Shown piece by piece: positions 12,552 through 21,185 of a stretch of DNA of 64,000 nucleotides. This stretch comes from Polyangium sp. 6x1 (GTDB lineage: Bacteria > Myxococcota_A > Polyangia > Polyangiales > Polyangiaceae). The position numbers and the translations under genes were made by a program. The notes below the pieces were generated by a model that saw only the letters and a program-made list of their open reading frames with translations, did not search any database and was not told where the DNA came from. Positions within the stretch are counted from its first letter, which is position 1, and every line of letters begins with the position of its first letter. Where the stretch lies: positions 1 through 64,000 of the forward strand of contig NZ_JARZHH010000024.1 of the NCBI RefSeq assembly GCF_029946515.1, written 5' to 3'.

Positions 12552-12567
12552 TGGCAACCGGTTGCCA
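12552..12567. promoter_or_regulatory. 16-bp perfect palindrome in divergent promoter region
   Basis: TGGCAACC followed directly by GGTTGCCA, with no spacer. It lies 82 bases before the lipoprotein start (12470) and 157 before the histidine kinase start (12724), in the only gap between these divergent genes. Nothing else in the 253-base gap stands out. It is a candidate operator for either gene; the regulator is unknown. Confidence 0.45.
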
Positions 12568-12723
12568 GCGCCGGTGGAAACCACGCCAGCGGGTTACCGT
12601 CGGTCGGGACGAGCGAGCGCCCTCCGGCTCGGCCTGATCTCCTCGTTCCTTCCCTACGCATTGCCCGGAGCCGTTGGGTCAGTTACTCTGGCCCCCGATA
12701 CAGGTTTCCACGGACCAGGGGTC

Positions 12724-15700
12724 ATGCGTGTACAGCCGGTCCCCCCGAATGCAGGGGACGTTTTGCAAAAAGGTGAGGAGGAGCTCGCACGCCGACCGTC
12801 CAGGCAGCCTGATCACGCGGCCGAGAACCGCGCCCTCGTCGAGCTCGCCGAGGCGCTGAGCGAACGCCCCGAGGCCATTCTGCCGAAGCTCGTCGAGCTC
12901 GCCCTCTCGCTCTGTCACGCGGATACGGCCGGGGTCAGCGTCATCGAGACCCAGGGCGACGAAGAGGTCTTCCGCTGGCGCGCCATCGCGGGCGCGGACG
13001 CGGACCTCCTGGGCGGGACGATGCACCGGTACGAGAGCCCCTGCGGCGTCGTCGTCGCCCGCAACGCCACGCTGCTCTTCCTCGACCCCGCCCGCCATTT
13101 CACGCGCGAAGGCGTGCCCGACATCGGAGTCGTCGAGGCGTTGACCGTCCCGTTTCACGACGGCGACAAACCCATCGGGACGGTCTGGGTCCTCAGCCGG
13201 AGCGAGCATCGCAAGTTCGACCGGGAAGACGCCCGGATCCTCACGAGCCTGTCGCGCTTCGCCAGCAGCGCCGTGAAGGCCCTCGCCCTCTCCGAGGCGC
13301 GAAGGCAGGCAAACGAGGTGCTCCGCGCGAGCGAAGCGCGGCATCGCTTCCTCGCGGACCTCGCCGCCGCCACGCAGCCGCTCACGGACCCCGACGAGAT
13401 CATGGCCACCACGGCCCGTCTCCTCGCCGAGCACCTCGACGCCGACCGCTGCGTCTATGCCGAGGTCGAAAACGAGCATACGTTCGTGGTCACGGGCGAT
13501 TACGCGCGGGACGTCCCGAGCCTGGTCGGTCGGTGGCCGGTCGCCGGCTTCGGGCTGGAATTCGACCGGGCCATGCGGGCGAACCAGCCGTACGTGATGG
13601 ACGACGTGGATCAGGATCCCCGTGCCGGGAGCGACCTATCGGCCTATCGGGCGGCGAAGATCCAGGCCGGCATCTGCGTCCCGCTGCACAAGGCCGACAA
13701 GTTCATCGCATTGATGGCCGTCGACCAGACGACGCCGCGGCACTGGACCCCCGAGGAAGTGGACCTCGTGCGGCTCGTCGTGGGCCTGTGCTGGGAGGCT
13801 CTCGAGCGGGCCCGGACGGTGCGGAGCCTGCGCGAGCGGGACGATCGGCTCTCTTTCGCGGTCGAGCTCTCCGGGATTGGCTTCTGGCATTGCAGCTTGC
13901 CGTTCGACGAGCTCACCTGGGACGACCGGGTGAAGGAACATTTCTGGCTCCCCCCCGACGCGCACGTGACGATTCAGATGTTCTACGAGCGCATGCACCC
14001 GGACGACAGGGAACCGACGCGGCAGGCGATCGAGGCGTCGATCCAGAAGGGAACGCTGTACGATATCGATTACCGGACCGTGAATCCGGACACCGGGTCG
14101 ATCAAATGGATCCGCGCGCTCGGCGGGACGGCCTATGGGCCGGACGGGGCGCCCAGGCGCTTCGACGGGGTGACGGTCGACGCCACGGTCCGCAAGCTCC
14201 ACGAGGGGCAGCTCGCGCGGCTGCTCGAACGCGAGCGCGAGCAGGCCCGGCTCCTCGAACAGGTGGCCGACGCGGCCCTCACGATTCACGCGTCCGGGTC
14301 GCTCGACAGCGTGCTGCGTGTCATCACCGAGGAGGCCCGGCGGATCATCGGGGCGCACCAGTCGGTCACCAGCATGACGACGGGCAACGACTGGTCCCAG
14401 GCGATCAGCACCGCGTCCCTGTCGTCGAAGTACGAAGGATTCCGCACCTACGAAGCGACGCCAGTCGGCAAGGGCATTTACACGCTCGTCTGCCAGACGA
14501 ACCGCTCGATGCGGCTCACGCAGGCCGAGCTCGTGTCGCACCCGGCGTGGCGGAACTTCGGCGACCAGGTGGCCCGGCACCCGCCGATGCGCGGCTGGCT
14601 GGCGGCGCCGTTCATCGGGCGGAGCGGGAAAAACCTCGGCCTCATCCAGCTCTCCGACAAATTCGAGGGCGAGTTCACGGAGCAGGACGAGGCGATTCTG
14701 GTGCAGCTCGCGCACATCGCGTCCGTGGCGATCGAGAACGCGCGGCTCTACGACGAGCTGCGGGATCAGGACCGTCGCAAAGACGAGTTTCTGGCGACGC
14801 TGGCGCACGAGCTCCGGAACCCGCTCGCCCCGATTCGCACAGGTCTATCGCTGCTGGAAATGACCCGCGACGAGGCGCAGGCGCGGCGCGTCCGGGCGAT
14901 GATGGAGCGGCAGGTCGGGCACATGGTGCGCATGGTGGACGACCTGCTCGACGTCTCGCGCATCACGCGGGGAAAGGTGGAGCTGCGCAAGGAGCGGGTG
15001 GAGCTCGGGGCGGTGCTGGAGAGCGCGCTGGAGACAAGCCGCCCGCTGATCGAGGCGGCCGGGCATATGTTCTCGGTCTCGCTGCCGACCGACCCCGTAT
15101 GGCTCTCGGCGGACCCGACGCGCCTGGCGCAGGTCCTGGCGAACCTGCTCAACAACGCGGCGAAGTACACGCCTGCCGGGGGCCGCATCCGGCTCGTCGC
15201 GGAGAGGGAGGACGGGGACGTCGTCGTGCGGGTGGAGGACACGGGCGTGGGCATCCCGCCGGAGATGCGGACGAAGGTGTTCGACATGTTCACGCAAGTG
15301 GGCCGCTCGATCGAGCGAGCGCAGGGGGGCCTCGGAATCGGTTTGACGCTGGTGCGGCGGCTCGTGGAGCTCCATGGGGGGACGGTGGAAGCCACGAGTG
15401 AAGGAGCGTCCCGGGGTTCGGTCTTCACCGTCCGCCTGCCCCTCGGAGACCCGGAAGAAGCAGAAGCAAGCGGTTCGAGCGGAGATCTGCCGGGCAAAGG
15501 AGCGGCAGGTGGCCTGAAGGTGCTGGTGGTCGACGACAACGTCGACGGCGCCGAGAGCCTTGCGGAGCTTTTGCAATTGTCGGGGCACACGACCGAAGTG
15601 GCGCACACGGGCCCCTCGGCGCTGGTCGCCGCGCGCGCATTCGAGCCGGACGTGGTCTTCCTGGACATCGGTTTGCCGGGAATGACGGGATACGAGGTGG

Positions 15701-15891
15701 CGCAGCGGCTCCGGGCCGAGGACGGCGCGGGCCGGCTGGTGCTGGTGGCGCTGACGGGCTGGGGGACGGAGGAAGACCGGCGGCAAGCGCGCGAAGCGGG
15801 ATTCGATTACCACCTGACGAAGCCGGTGGACCTCCGGGAAGTGCAGCGAATCGTGGACGCGGCGGCGGCGAAGATGAAGCGGGTGGCTTGA
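12724..15891 (+). CDS. Hybrid sensor histidine kinase (GAF-GAF-PAS-GAF-HisKA-HATPase-REC)
   Basis: A 1055-aa cytoplasmic-looking hybrid kinase with no transmembrane segment. The sensor region has a GAF (about 35-185), a second GAF (205-365), a PAS/PAC (375-500, ending KWIRALGGTAYGPDG) and a third GAF (515-680). HisKA follows with TLAHELRNP and the phospho-acceptor His695. The ATPase domain has NLLNNAAKY (N box), DTGVGIP and GGLGIGL. A receiver domain closes the protein, with VVDDN and phospho-acceptor Asp981 in FLDIGLPG and the conserved Lys in TKPVD. It therefore autophosphorylates and relays to its own receiver; no output gene lies alongside. The ATG at 12724 is preferred over far-upstream in-frame starts because it has AGGGG just before it and those would overlap the divergent gene. 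Confidence 0.92.
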   Translation: MRVQPVPPNAGDVLQKGEEELARRPSRQPDHAAENRALVELAEALSERPEAILPKLVELALSLCHADTAGVSVIETQGDEEVFRWRAIAGADADLLGGTMHRYESPCGVVVARNATLLFLDPARHFTREGVPDIGVVEALTVPFHDGDKPIGTVWVLSRSEHRKFDREDARILTSLSRFASSAVKALALSEARRQANEVLRASEARHRFLADLAAATQPLTDPDEIMATTARLLAEHLDADRCVYAEVENEHTFVVTGDYARDVPSLVGRWPVAGFGLEFDRAMRANQPYVMDDVDQDPRAGSDLSAYRAAKIQAGICVPLHKADKFIALMAVDQTTPRHWTPEEVDLVRLVVGLCWEALERARTVRSLRERDDRLSFAVELSGIGFWHCSLPFDELTWDDRVKEHFWLPPDAHVTIQMFYERMHPDDREPTRQAIEASIQKGTLYDIDYRTVNPDTGSIKWIRALGGTAYGPDGAPRRFDGVTVDATVRKLHEGQLARLLEREREQARLLEQVADAALTIHASGSLDSVLRVITEEARRIIGAHQSVTSMTTGNDWSQAISTASLSSKYEGFRTYEATPVGKGIYTLVCQTNRSMRLTQAELVSHPAWRNFGDQVARHPPMRGWLAAPFIGRSGKNLGLIQLSDKFEGEFTEQDEAILVQLAHIASVAIENARLYDELRDQDRRKDEFLATLAHELRNPLAPIRTGLSLLEMTRDEAQARRVRAMMERQVGHMVRMVDDLLDVSRITRGKVELRKERVELGAVLESALETSRPLIEAAGHMFSVSLPTDPVWLSADPTRLAQVLANLLNNAAKYTPAGGRIRLVAEREDGDVVVRVEDTGVGIPPEMRTKVFDMFTQVGRSIERAQGGLGIGLTLVRRLVELHGGTVEATSEGASRGSVFTVRLPLGDPEEAEASGSSGDLPGKGAAGGLKVLVVDDNVDGAESLAELLQLSGHTTEVAHTGPSALVAARAFEPDVVFLDIGLPGMTGYEVAQRLRAEDGAGRLVLVALTGWGTEEDRRQAREAGFDYHLTKPVDLREVQRIVDAAAAKMKRVA

Positions 15892-15924
15892 GCGGCCCTG
15901 GCGGGCGTCCTCCGCCGTGCTTCG

Positions 15925-16380
15925 TCACGGCTCGTCGCGTATCTCGAGCTCGCGCCTGCGCTTGTCGATCCAGGCGCGCGCCTCCGCCTCCGAGCTGAAG
16001 AAGACGAGCGGAGGGGAATGGGGCTGGAGCAGCGACGTGGCCTTGTCGACGAGCGCCACGACCACGCGTTGCCGGAAGCTACCATTGAAGAGCACCATGC
16101 CCTTGTTTTCGCGTCGCACGGGTGTCGTCGCGGCGCGCGTTCGCGCGCCGGGCAAGACGGCGCCGAGCCGACCGATGTCGATGAGCCAGAACACGTGCGC
16201 GAGCCCGCGCGTATCACAAAGCCGCCCAAATTCATCGAAAAAAGCAGCGACGTCGTCCTCGGTGAGGTCTCCCCCGAGACGGATGAAGACGATGCCCACG
16301 CTTTCACACCGATACGCGTGCTCCCCGACGTGGTGCCAGCCGTCTCCACCGGAGTCATTCGTCGAGGGGTCCGGGCGCAT
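15925..16380 (-). CDS. SpoIIAA/STAS-like small protein
   Basis: A 151-aa soluble protein. The alternating pattern SVGIVFIRLGGDLTEDDVAAFFDEF, then VFWLIDIGRLGAVLPGAR, then VVVALVDKATSLL, and finally LVFFSSEAEARAWIDKRR, matches the beta-alpha order of SpoIIAA-like/STAS-like proteins that are common in myxobacteria. The typical final segment 'FSSEAEARAWI' is particularly recognisable. No phosphorylatable Ser of true anti-sigma antagonists is evident. It converges with the hybrid histidine kinase 33 bases away. The start at 16380 is the first ATG of an otherwise open frame; homology begins only around residue 15, so a shorter protein is possible. Confidence 0.7.
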   Translation of the reverse strand: MRPDPSTNDSGGDGWHHVGEHAYRCESVGIVFIRLGGDLTEDDVAAFFDEFGRLCDTRGLAHVFWLIDIGRLGAVLPGARTRAATTPVRRENKGMVLFNGSFRQRVVVALVDKATSLLQPHSPPLVFFSSEAEARAWIDKRRRELEIRDEP

Positions 16381-16517
16381 GAAGGTAGGGAAATAGCACG
16401 CTCTTCCCTCGCCAGGAAAGAGCGCGTTTCCACGATCCCGACGGTCCCCTCTTGACCCGCCCGCCCCCCTGCCCGAAGGAGTCGGCAGGGGTCATCCACA
16501 TCGGGAAAGGGGGATTC

Positions 16518-16775
16518 ATGAAAAAGGCCATCGCCACGCTGGCGCTCCTGTCTCTGTCGGTCGTGGGGTCCGCAATGGTGCCGGCGCGGGTCGCGGAGGC
16601 GAGGACGCACTCGTTCGAGCGCACGTGCTGGGACTGGACATGGAAGCGGAACGGCGATCTGTGCTCGCAGTGCCGGACGCGAAATGGTCGCGCGCACCAT
16701 AGCTGTCTGCCGAACGCGCGCGCATGCCGCGGCGACATCTCGAATCAAAATGGCTGGCTCGTTTGCGGTGGCTGA
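16518..16775 (+). CDS. Small secreted Cys-rich protein, cyanovirin-N-homology-like
   Basis: An 85-aa precursor. MKKAIATLALLSLSVVGSAM and a following AEA form a clear Sec signal, leaving about 57 mature residues with six Cys. The mature part follows the CVNH lectin-repeat pattern: SFERTC, then spaced Cys (LCSQC), a central Ser/Leu stretch and the closing CRGDISNQNGWLVC, which mirrors the 'xGDIxNxNGxLxC' end of CVNH domains. CVNH domains normally have two such repeats (about 100 residues); one is present here, so dimerisation or a minimal fold is implied. CVNH proteins bind high-mannose glycans. The start at MKK is preferred over an upstream ATG because of AAAGGGGGA just before it and the signal peptide. 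Family assignment is by pattern only. Confidence 0.65.
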   Translation: MKKAIATLALLSLSVVGSAMVPARVAEARTHSFERTCWDWTWKRNGDLCSQCRTRNGRAHHSCLPNARACRGDISNQNGWLVCGG

Positions 16776-16827
16776 ATCGTCCGTGACCGGATGACAGTCG
16801 CCGAGGTACGTACTATCGTTTTTCGGC

Positions 16828-17484
16828 ATGCGTACCGTCCGATTCTACTTCGACGTCATCAGCCCCTACGTCTGGCTCGCGTGGACGCAGGTCCCCGAGG
16901 TCGAGAGGCGCACGGGCGCGCGCTTCGAGCTCACGCCCGTGCTGTTCGCAGGGCTCCTCCAGGCGAACGAGAACAAGGGGCCCGCGGAGATCGCGTCGAA
17001 GCGGGTCCACATGCTGCAAGACGTGGCGCGCTGGGCGATGACGTTGCAGCGGCCCTACGCCGGTCCGCCGGCGCACCCCTTCAATCCGCTGAAGGCGCAG
17101 CGCATGTGCGCGGCGCTCGCCGATCCCGACGAGCGGCGTCGCCTCGCCGGCGCGTTGATCGTCGCGACGTGGGAAAACGGTCGCGATTTGATGAACGACG
17201 CCGAGCTCCGCGCCATCGCCGATGACGCGGGCCTCGACGGCTCGGCGCTGCTCGCCGCGACCGAGGATCCAGCCGTGAAGGCGCGCCTGCGCAAGAACAC
17301 GGAGGACGCCATCGCCGAGGGCGTCTTCGGCGTCCCGACGTTCCTCGTCGACGACCAGATCTTCTGGGGCAATGACCGGCTCGGTTTTCTGGAGACGTAC
17401 CTCGCCGGGGGGCTTCGCATCGACAAAGCCGAACTCGCGGAGCGGCTCGCGCGGCCGCGCGCCGCGGACCGCAAGAACGTGTAG
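16828..17484 (+). CDS. 2-hydroxychromene-2-carboxylate isomerase / DsbA-family GST-kappa-like protein
   Basis: A 218-aa protein with the DsbA-like thioredoxin fold of kappa-class glutathione transferases. RTVRFYFDVISPYVWLAW at the N-terminus carries the Ser that replaces the redox Cys. An inserted helical domain follows (about 65-165). GVFGVPTFLVDDQIFWGNDRL near residue 175-195, with the cis-Pro in GVPTF, closes the fold. Family members isomerise 2-hydroxychromene-2-carboxylate in naphthalene degradation using glutathione, but most genomic homologues have unknown substrates. No other aromatic degradation gene is near, so the specific reaction is not assured. Its stop lies two bases from the stop of the convergent PAS-STAS gene. 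Confidence 0.85.
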   Translation: MRTVRFYFDVISPYVWLAWTQVPEVERRTGARFELTPVLFAGLLQANENKGPAEIASKRVHMLQDVARWAMTLQRPYAGPPAHPFNPLKAQRMCAALADPDERRRLAGALIVATWENGRDLMNDAELRAIADDAGLDGSALLAATEDPAVKARLRKNTEDAIAEGVFGVPTFLVDDQIFWGNDRLGFLETYLAGGLRIDKAELAERLARPRAADRKNV

Positions 17485-17486
17485 CG

Positions 17487-18449
17487 CTACGCGTCCCGCC
17501 GTTTTTCCGCGGTGCGAACCAGGGAGCGACGCAATCCTTCCTGCAGGGTCGCGAACGTGGGGACATGCTCGAAGCCGAGGTCGCCTTGCACCAGCGTGCG
17601 CGCCGTCTCCGTGGAGATGCCGACCACCATGCATTCTGCGCCGAGCAATGCGGCGGCGCGCACCGCGTCGCGCAGATGGCGCGCGGCGTCCGCGTCGAGG
17701 ACCGGCACGCCGGTGACGTCGAGGATGACCTTCTCCGCGCTCGCCTCCACGATCGACTGGAGCAGGACCTCGAGGATACGCGCGCCGCGCGCCGCGTCGA
17801 TGTTGCCAATCAGCGGCAGGGCGAGGATGCCCTTCCAGATCTTGAGCACGGGCGTGGACAGCGCGGCGATCGCCCGCTTTTGCTCCTCGCTCACGCGGAG
17901 CTGCTCTTCGAGCTCCGCGGTCCGCACGGCCACGGCGGCCTCGAGCTGCTCCTTCTGCTGTCGCAGCTCCTCCTCCGAATGCTTGAGCTCGCCGACGTCG
18001 AAATGGAGCTGCACGACCTCGTTGACCTCGCCATTCGCGCCCTTGACCGGATGGAGCGCCGAGGCGACCCAGCGAGCGCTCCCCTCGTCCACGGTGTCAT
18101 TCTGGCGTGGATCGTACCGGATGGTAGGCAACCGCGCGGCCTTTCCCTCCAGAAATGCCTGCTCGATGAGATGCATGAACCCCTGGGCGACGACCTGGGG
18201 GTCCTTCAGGATCCTGTATCCGGCCGTTTGCTCGATATTTGTTTGCCATAGCCGCTCCCAGCCAGGATTTACCTCCTTGGTGCGGCTCTCCGGATCGTAG
18301 ACCTGGACGCTGACGATGCCTCCGTCGAACAGGGCTTGGAAGCGCCGCGCCGGGACTTCCAGCTCGGCGACGCGCTGTCGCAGCGACGCGTTCTCGCGCT
18401 TGAGGTCTTCAATCACCTTTTCAACGTCAATGGCTTGGCGGTGGTTCAT
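17487..18449 (-). CDS. PAS - coiled coil - STAS regulator (RsbR-like)
   Basis: A 320-aa cytoplasmic protein. A short N-terminal coiled coil (IEDLKRENASLRQRVAELE) precedes a PAS domain (about 40-165; VQVYDPESR ... VNEVVQLHFDVGELK). A second coiled coil rich in Glu/Gln follows (about 165-205). The C-terminal STAS domain (about 210-310) opens with the RsbR signature TPVLKIWKGILALPLIGNID and holds VILDVTGVPVLDADAARHL. In RsbR/RsbS stressosome proteins, conserved Thr residues are phosphorylated; here TGVPVLD and STETART are the equivalent positions. The start at 18449 (MNHRQAID) is where homology begins; longer in-frame starts lie in non-conserved sequence. It probably relays a signal by protein-protein contact rather than by its own catalysis. 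Confidence 0.85.
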   Translation of the reverse strand: MNHRQAIDVEKVIEDLKRENASLRQRVAELEVPARRFQALFDGGIVSVQVYDPESRTKEVNPGWERLWQTNIEQTAGYRILKDPQVVAQGFMHLIEQAFLEGKAARLPTIRYDPRQNDTVDEGSARWVASALHPVKGANGEVNEVVQLHFDVGELKHSEEELRQQKEQLEAAVAVRTAELEEQLRVSEEQKRAIAALSTPVLKIWKGILALPLIGNIDAARGARILEVLLQSIVEASAEKVILDVTGVPVLDADAARHLRDAVRAAALLGAECMVVGISTETARTLVQGDLGFEHVPTFATLQEGLRRSLVRTAEKRRDA

Positions 18450-18642
18450 TGTCGGGGATGGAAAGCGCCGCGCGAATTTTATGTGCAGCACCCGGTACAG
18501 TGCAAGCGGAAAGAGCCTCGGCCATAGATCATTGGCACCCCAACTTCCAGCCGATGCCGAGAAAGTCCGGCGCCGCAGAACCGTCCGGCTCGAATGCACG
18601 GGTGCCGTCCACAGCTCGGCGAAATCGTCGAAGGCGTTCCCC

Positions 18643-18826
18643 ATGCTGGACAGCGCAATCTTTTTGGCGCGACGCGTCCCGCGCATCGAGGATCTCTGCG
18701 ACGCGTCTTCCTTCACGTTTCACGGCGAAGAGCGCGGGACGTACTACGCCGCGGCGAGGTACCTCGCTTCATTACTTGCAGGAAAAAGGGCTGCTCGTCC
18801 GTTATTACCTCGCCGAGCCGGAGTGA
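18643..18826 (+). pseudogene. Frameshifted C-terminal fragment of a peptidase-like gene
   Basis: In one frame the sequence reads a non-random stretch ending FHGEERGTYYAAARYL (to about 18767). One base later, in another frame, it continues LHYLQEKGLLVRYYLAEPE and stops at 18826. Together these resemble the 'YAxARYLxxYLQEKGxLxxFY' ending seen in uncharacterised metallopeptidase-like proteins. Start codon, ribosome-binding site and the rest of the gene are missing. It occupies the 504-base gap between 18450 and 18953, which holds no intact gene; the remainder of that gap shows nothing recognisable. Confidence 0.45.
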
Positions 18827-18953
18827 AGGCGGCGGCGCCGTCGCATGGTTGGCGTCCGCACGGCCCGCCTGCGCCGGCCGCCCGAAATTTTTTTCCGGAC
18901 CGACCGATGATTTCTCGGCGCGGCCCCGGTCTACTGGGCGGAGGAACCCCCCC

Positions 18954-19730
18954 ATGACGACCGGTACGCGCAAGGTGCACGATTTCTGCTGGATCAACCT
19001 GATGACCCCGGAGGCCGAGCGCGCACGCGCGTTCTTCGGGGCGCTCTTCGGCTGGACGTACGGCGAGATGCCGGGCGTCCCCGGCGGTCAACTCATCCTG
19101 GTCGGAGGGCGCACGGCCGGCGCGCTCATGGACCTCGGGGCGGTGAACCTGCCGAAAGGCACGCCGGCGGTCATCGGCGTCATGATGAAGGTCGAGGACG
19201 CCGACGCCGCCGTCGCGAAGGTCGCCTCGCTCGGCGGGCGCGCCGAGCCGGTGTTCGACGTGCTCGAAAACGGCCGGATGGCCATGTGCACCGATCCGAA
19301 CGGCGCCATCTTCGCCGTGTGGCAGCCGAAGAAGCAGGCCGGCATGGACGTCGACAGCCACGCGCACGGCGCGCCGAGCTGGTTCGAGACGATCACGGGC
19401 GACCTCGGCCGCGCGACGGCGTTTTACGCGGCGCTCTTCGGCTGGACGCCCGAGGAGCAGTGTCCGGTGCCCGGCATGACGTACACGCTCTTCAAACTCG
19501 ACGGCGTGCCCGTCGGCGGCGCGATGCCGGCCCTGCCGCACATGGGGGATGTCCCGCCGCACTGGGGCACGTCCTTCGCCGTCACGAATGCCGACGAGAC
19601 GGCGCGTCGCGGCGTGGAGCTCGGCGCGTCGCTCTGCATCCCCGTGGCGGAGATCGCCGGGGTCGGGCGCTTTGCGATGCTCAAGTCACCACAAGGCGTC
19701 CCGTTTCATCTCATCGAGTGGGCGCGCTAG
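18954..19730 (+). CDS. Two-domain VOC (glyoxalase/bleomycin-resistance fold) protein
   Basis: A 258-aa protein made of two vicinal-oxygen-chelate modules. Residues 8-120 run from DFCWINLMTPEAERARAFFGALFGWTY to DPNGAIFAVWQPK; residues 132-256 run from PSWFETITGDLGRATAFYAALFGWTPE to SPQGVPFHLIEWA. Each repeats the 'A..FY..LFGW' helix and 'DP.G..F.l' strand characteristic of the fold, which places metal ligands across paired modules. Members include glyoxalases, dioxygenases and antibiotic-binding proteins, so the activity is not determined. GGAGGAA stands nine bases before the ATG; longer in-frame starts upstream cross the gene remnant and are not used. The 3' end is ten bases from repeat copy B. 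Confidence 0.85.
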   Translation: MTTGTRKVHDFCWINLMTPEAERARAFFGALFGWTYGEMPGVPGGQLILVGGRTAGALMDLGAVNLPKGTPAVIGVMMKVEDADAAVAKVASLGGRAEPVFDVLENGRMAMCTDPNGAIFAVWQPKKQAGMDVDSHAHGAPSWFETITGDLGRATAFYAALFGWTPEEQCPVPGMTYTLFKLDGVPVGGAMPALPHMGDVPPHWGTSFAVTNADETARRGVELGASLCIPVAEIAGVGRFAMLKSPQGVPFHLIEWAR

Positions 19731-19739
19731 AAAGCCCGA

Positions 19740-20076
19740 GGCGCCTCGCTGGGGCTTTGCCCCAGGCCCCACCAGGGGCTATCCGCCCCTGGACCCGGAC
19801 CAGCGCAAGCGCTGGACTCGTGGTCGATGAACTGCGCGATGCGCAGTTCATCGAACGGGCCGGGTCAAGATCACGAGCGACCTTGCCAGCCGAGACGGCA
19901 GCGCTGACGGGAAAACGGGCAACGCGATACCAACGGCCTGTTGGAAGAACTGCGCATCGCGCAGTTCTTCCACAAAAGGTCCAGGGCTGGCCCTGGTTCG
20001 GGTCGAGGGGCGAAGAGCCCCCGCGGGGCCCGGGGCAGCGCCCCGGCGCGGCGGCTCCTCGATGAGACCCATGCTC
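19740..20076 (-). repeat. Eight-hairpin repeat element, copy B (337 bp, inverted)
   Basis: This is the reverse-complement partner of the element at 3015-3351, identical in length and with all eight hairpins retained. The two long stems are at 19825-19855 and 19942-19972. Relative to copy A, the stem at 19772-19792 has G:C where copy A has A3304:T3314, and the outer pair at 19942:19972 is T:A where copy A has G3119:C3149. These are compensatory changes that keep pairing. It lies between two convergent genes (ends at 19730 and 20090), where it might also serve as a bidirectional terminator. Confidence 0.88.
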
Positions 20077-20089
20077 ACGCGCTGTGGAT

Positions 20090-20938
20090 CTACTGGAAAG
20101 CTTTCACGTGGCGCATCAGCCACGCGTCGAAGGTCCGTGCCTTGCGCCCGAGGAGCTCTTCGACCGTGGTCGTGATGGCCCCGCCGTGGCCGGCCCGGAC
20201 CATTGCGTGCGCTTCGAGGATCGCGCGGATGAACACCTCGGGGAGACCTGCCCTCACCATTCCCTCGCGGGCCGCGTCCTCGGTCACGTCGACGAACTTG
20301 ATGGGCCTCCCGATGGCCGCGCTGATTTTCGCCACCTGCTCTGCCGCGCTCAGCGCCTCCGGCCCGGTGAGCACGTACGACTTCCCTTCGTGCCCCGGGG
20401 AGATCAAGACCTTCACGGCAACCGCGGCGATGTCGTACGGGTCGATCGGCGCCACCTTGTTTTCGCCCGTCGGCTGAAAGACCGCGCCCTGGCTCTTGAT
20501 CGAGCCGGCCCACGAGAGGGTGTTCGACGCGAAGGCTCCGGGCTGGATCATCGTCCAGGCGAGCCCTGACGCCTTGATCTTCGCCTCGGCCTCGATGTGC
20601 CAGCGGCCGATCTGCGTCTCGTACGCTTCCGCGGCCGTCGACGACGAGAGAAACACGATGTGCTTGGCGCCCGCTTTCTTCGCCGCGTCCACCGCGTTGC
20701 CCACGAGCGTCGGCAGATCGGCTCCCGTGCTGAGCACGAACGCCTTGTCGACGCCCGCGAACGCGGCGTCGAGCGTCTCGGGTTTGGCGAGATCGCCCTT
20801 CACGACCTCGACCTTGCCGCCGATCTCTCCCAGCTTGGCCGGGTCGCGTACGAGCGCGCGGACCCGCTGGCCCGCCTCGACGAGCTGCGCGAGCACCGCG
20901 CCGCCTACCTTCCCTGTCGCTCCGGTCACGAGAATCAT
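20090..20938 (-). CDS. NmrA-like NAD(P)-binding protein (atypical SDR)
   Basis: A 282-aa Rossmann-fold protein. MILVTGATGKVGGAVLAQLVEAG carries the GATGKVG cofactor motif of NmrA/TMR-like atypical SDRs. VRALVRDPAK follows, where the Arg residues favour NADP. HIVFLSSSTA, TMIQPGAFASN and DIAAVAVKVL are typical of the quinone-reductase/NmrA branch (QorB-like). The canonical SDR Tyr-x-x-x-Lys is absent, as usual in the group. Members act as redox sensors or NADPH:quinone oxidoreductases, and the choice between them is open here. It is transcribed convergently towards the VOC gene, with the repeat between them. The 247 bases upstream (20939-21185) contain nothing recognisable. Confidence 0.85.
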   Translation of the reverse strand: MILVTGATGKVGGAVLAQLVEAGQRVRALVRDPAKLGEIGGKVEVVKGDLAKPETLDAAFAGVDKAFVLSTGADLPTLVGNAVDAAKKAGAKHIVFLSSSTAAEAYETQIGRWHIEAEAKIKASGLAWTMIQPGAFASNTLSWAGSIKSQGAVFQPTGENKVAPIDPYDIAAVAVKVLISPGHEGKSYVLTGPEALSAAEQVAKISAAIGRPIKFVDVTEDAAREGMVRAGLPEVFIRAILEAHAMVRAGHGGAITTTVEELLGRKARTFDAWLMRHVKAFQ

Positions 20939-21185
20939 CTACCGCTCCCCTTCCTGGATCGTGTCGCGCACGTACCGCATGGGCGAAAGGACATGGATGG
21001 CTTTTGGGTTAGCACTGCATTTTCCATCCCACCGGCACCCGCTCCAAGGAACTGGAATCTTTCCATCCGCCTGCCAGGCGACCCGGCCGAGCGCCATCGG
21101 GAAGAGCTCCGTCCATCAATTCTCGAGGGATCGAGCGGAACCGCCACGGATGCACCGTTCACCGAGAAGGGCCGGCGTGCCCGGC

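Noticed and set aside
12552-12567. Possible sigma-54 promoter (TGGC ... TTGC)
   Set aside because: Only three bases separate TGGCAAC from TTGC, where the -24/-12 consensus needs four, so the spacing is one base short.
18594-18953. Longer N-terminus for the VOC protein from in-frame starts upstream
   Set aside because: The added residues are not VOC-like, overlap the gene remnant, and the ATG at 18954 has an ideal GGAGGAA site.
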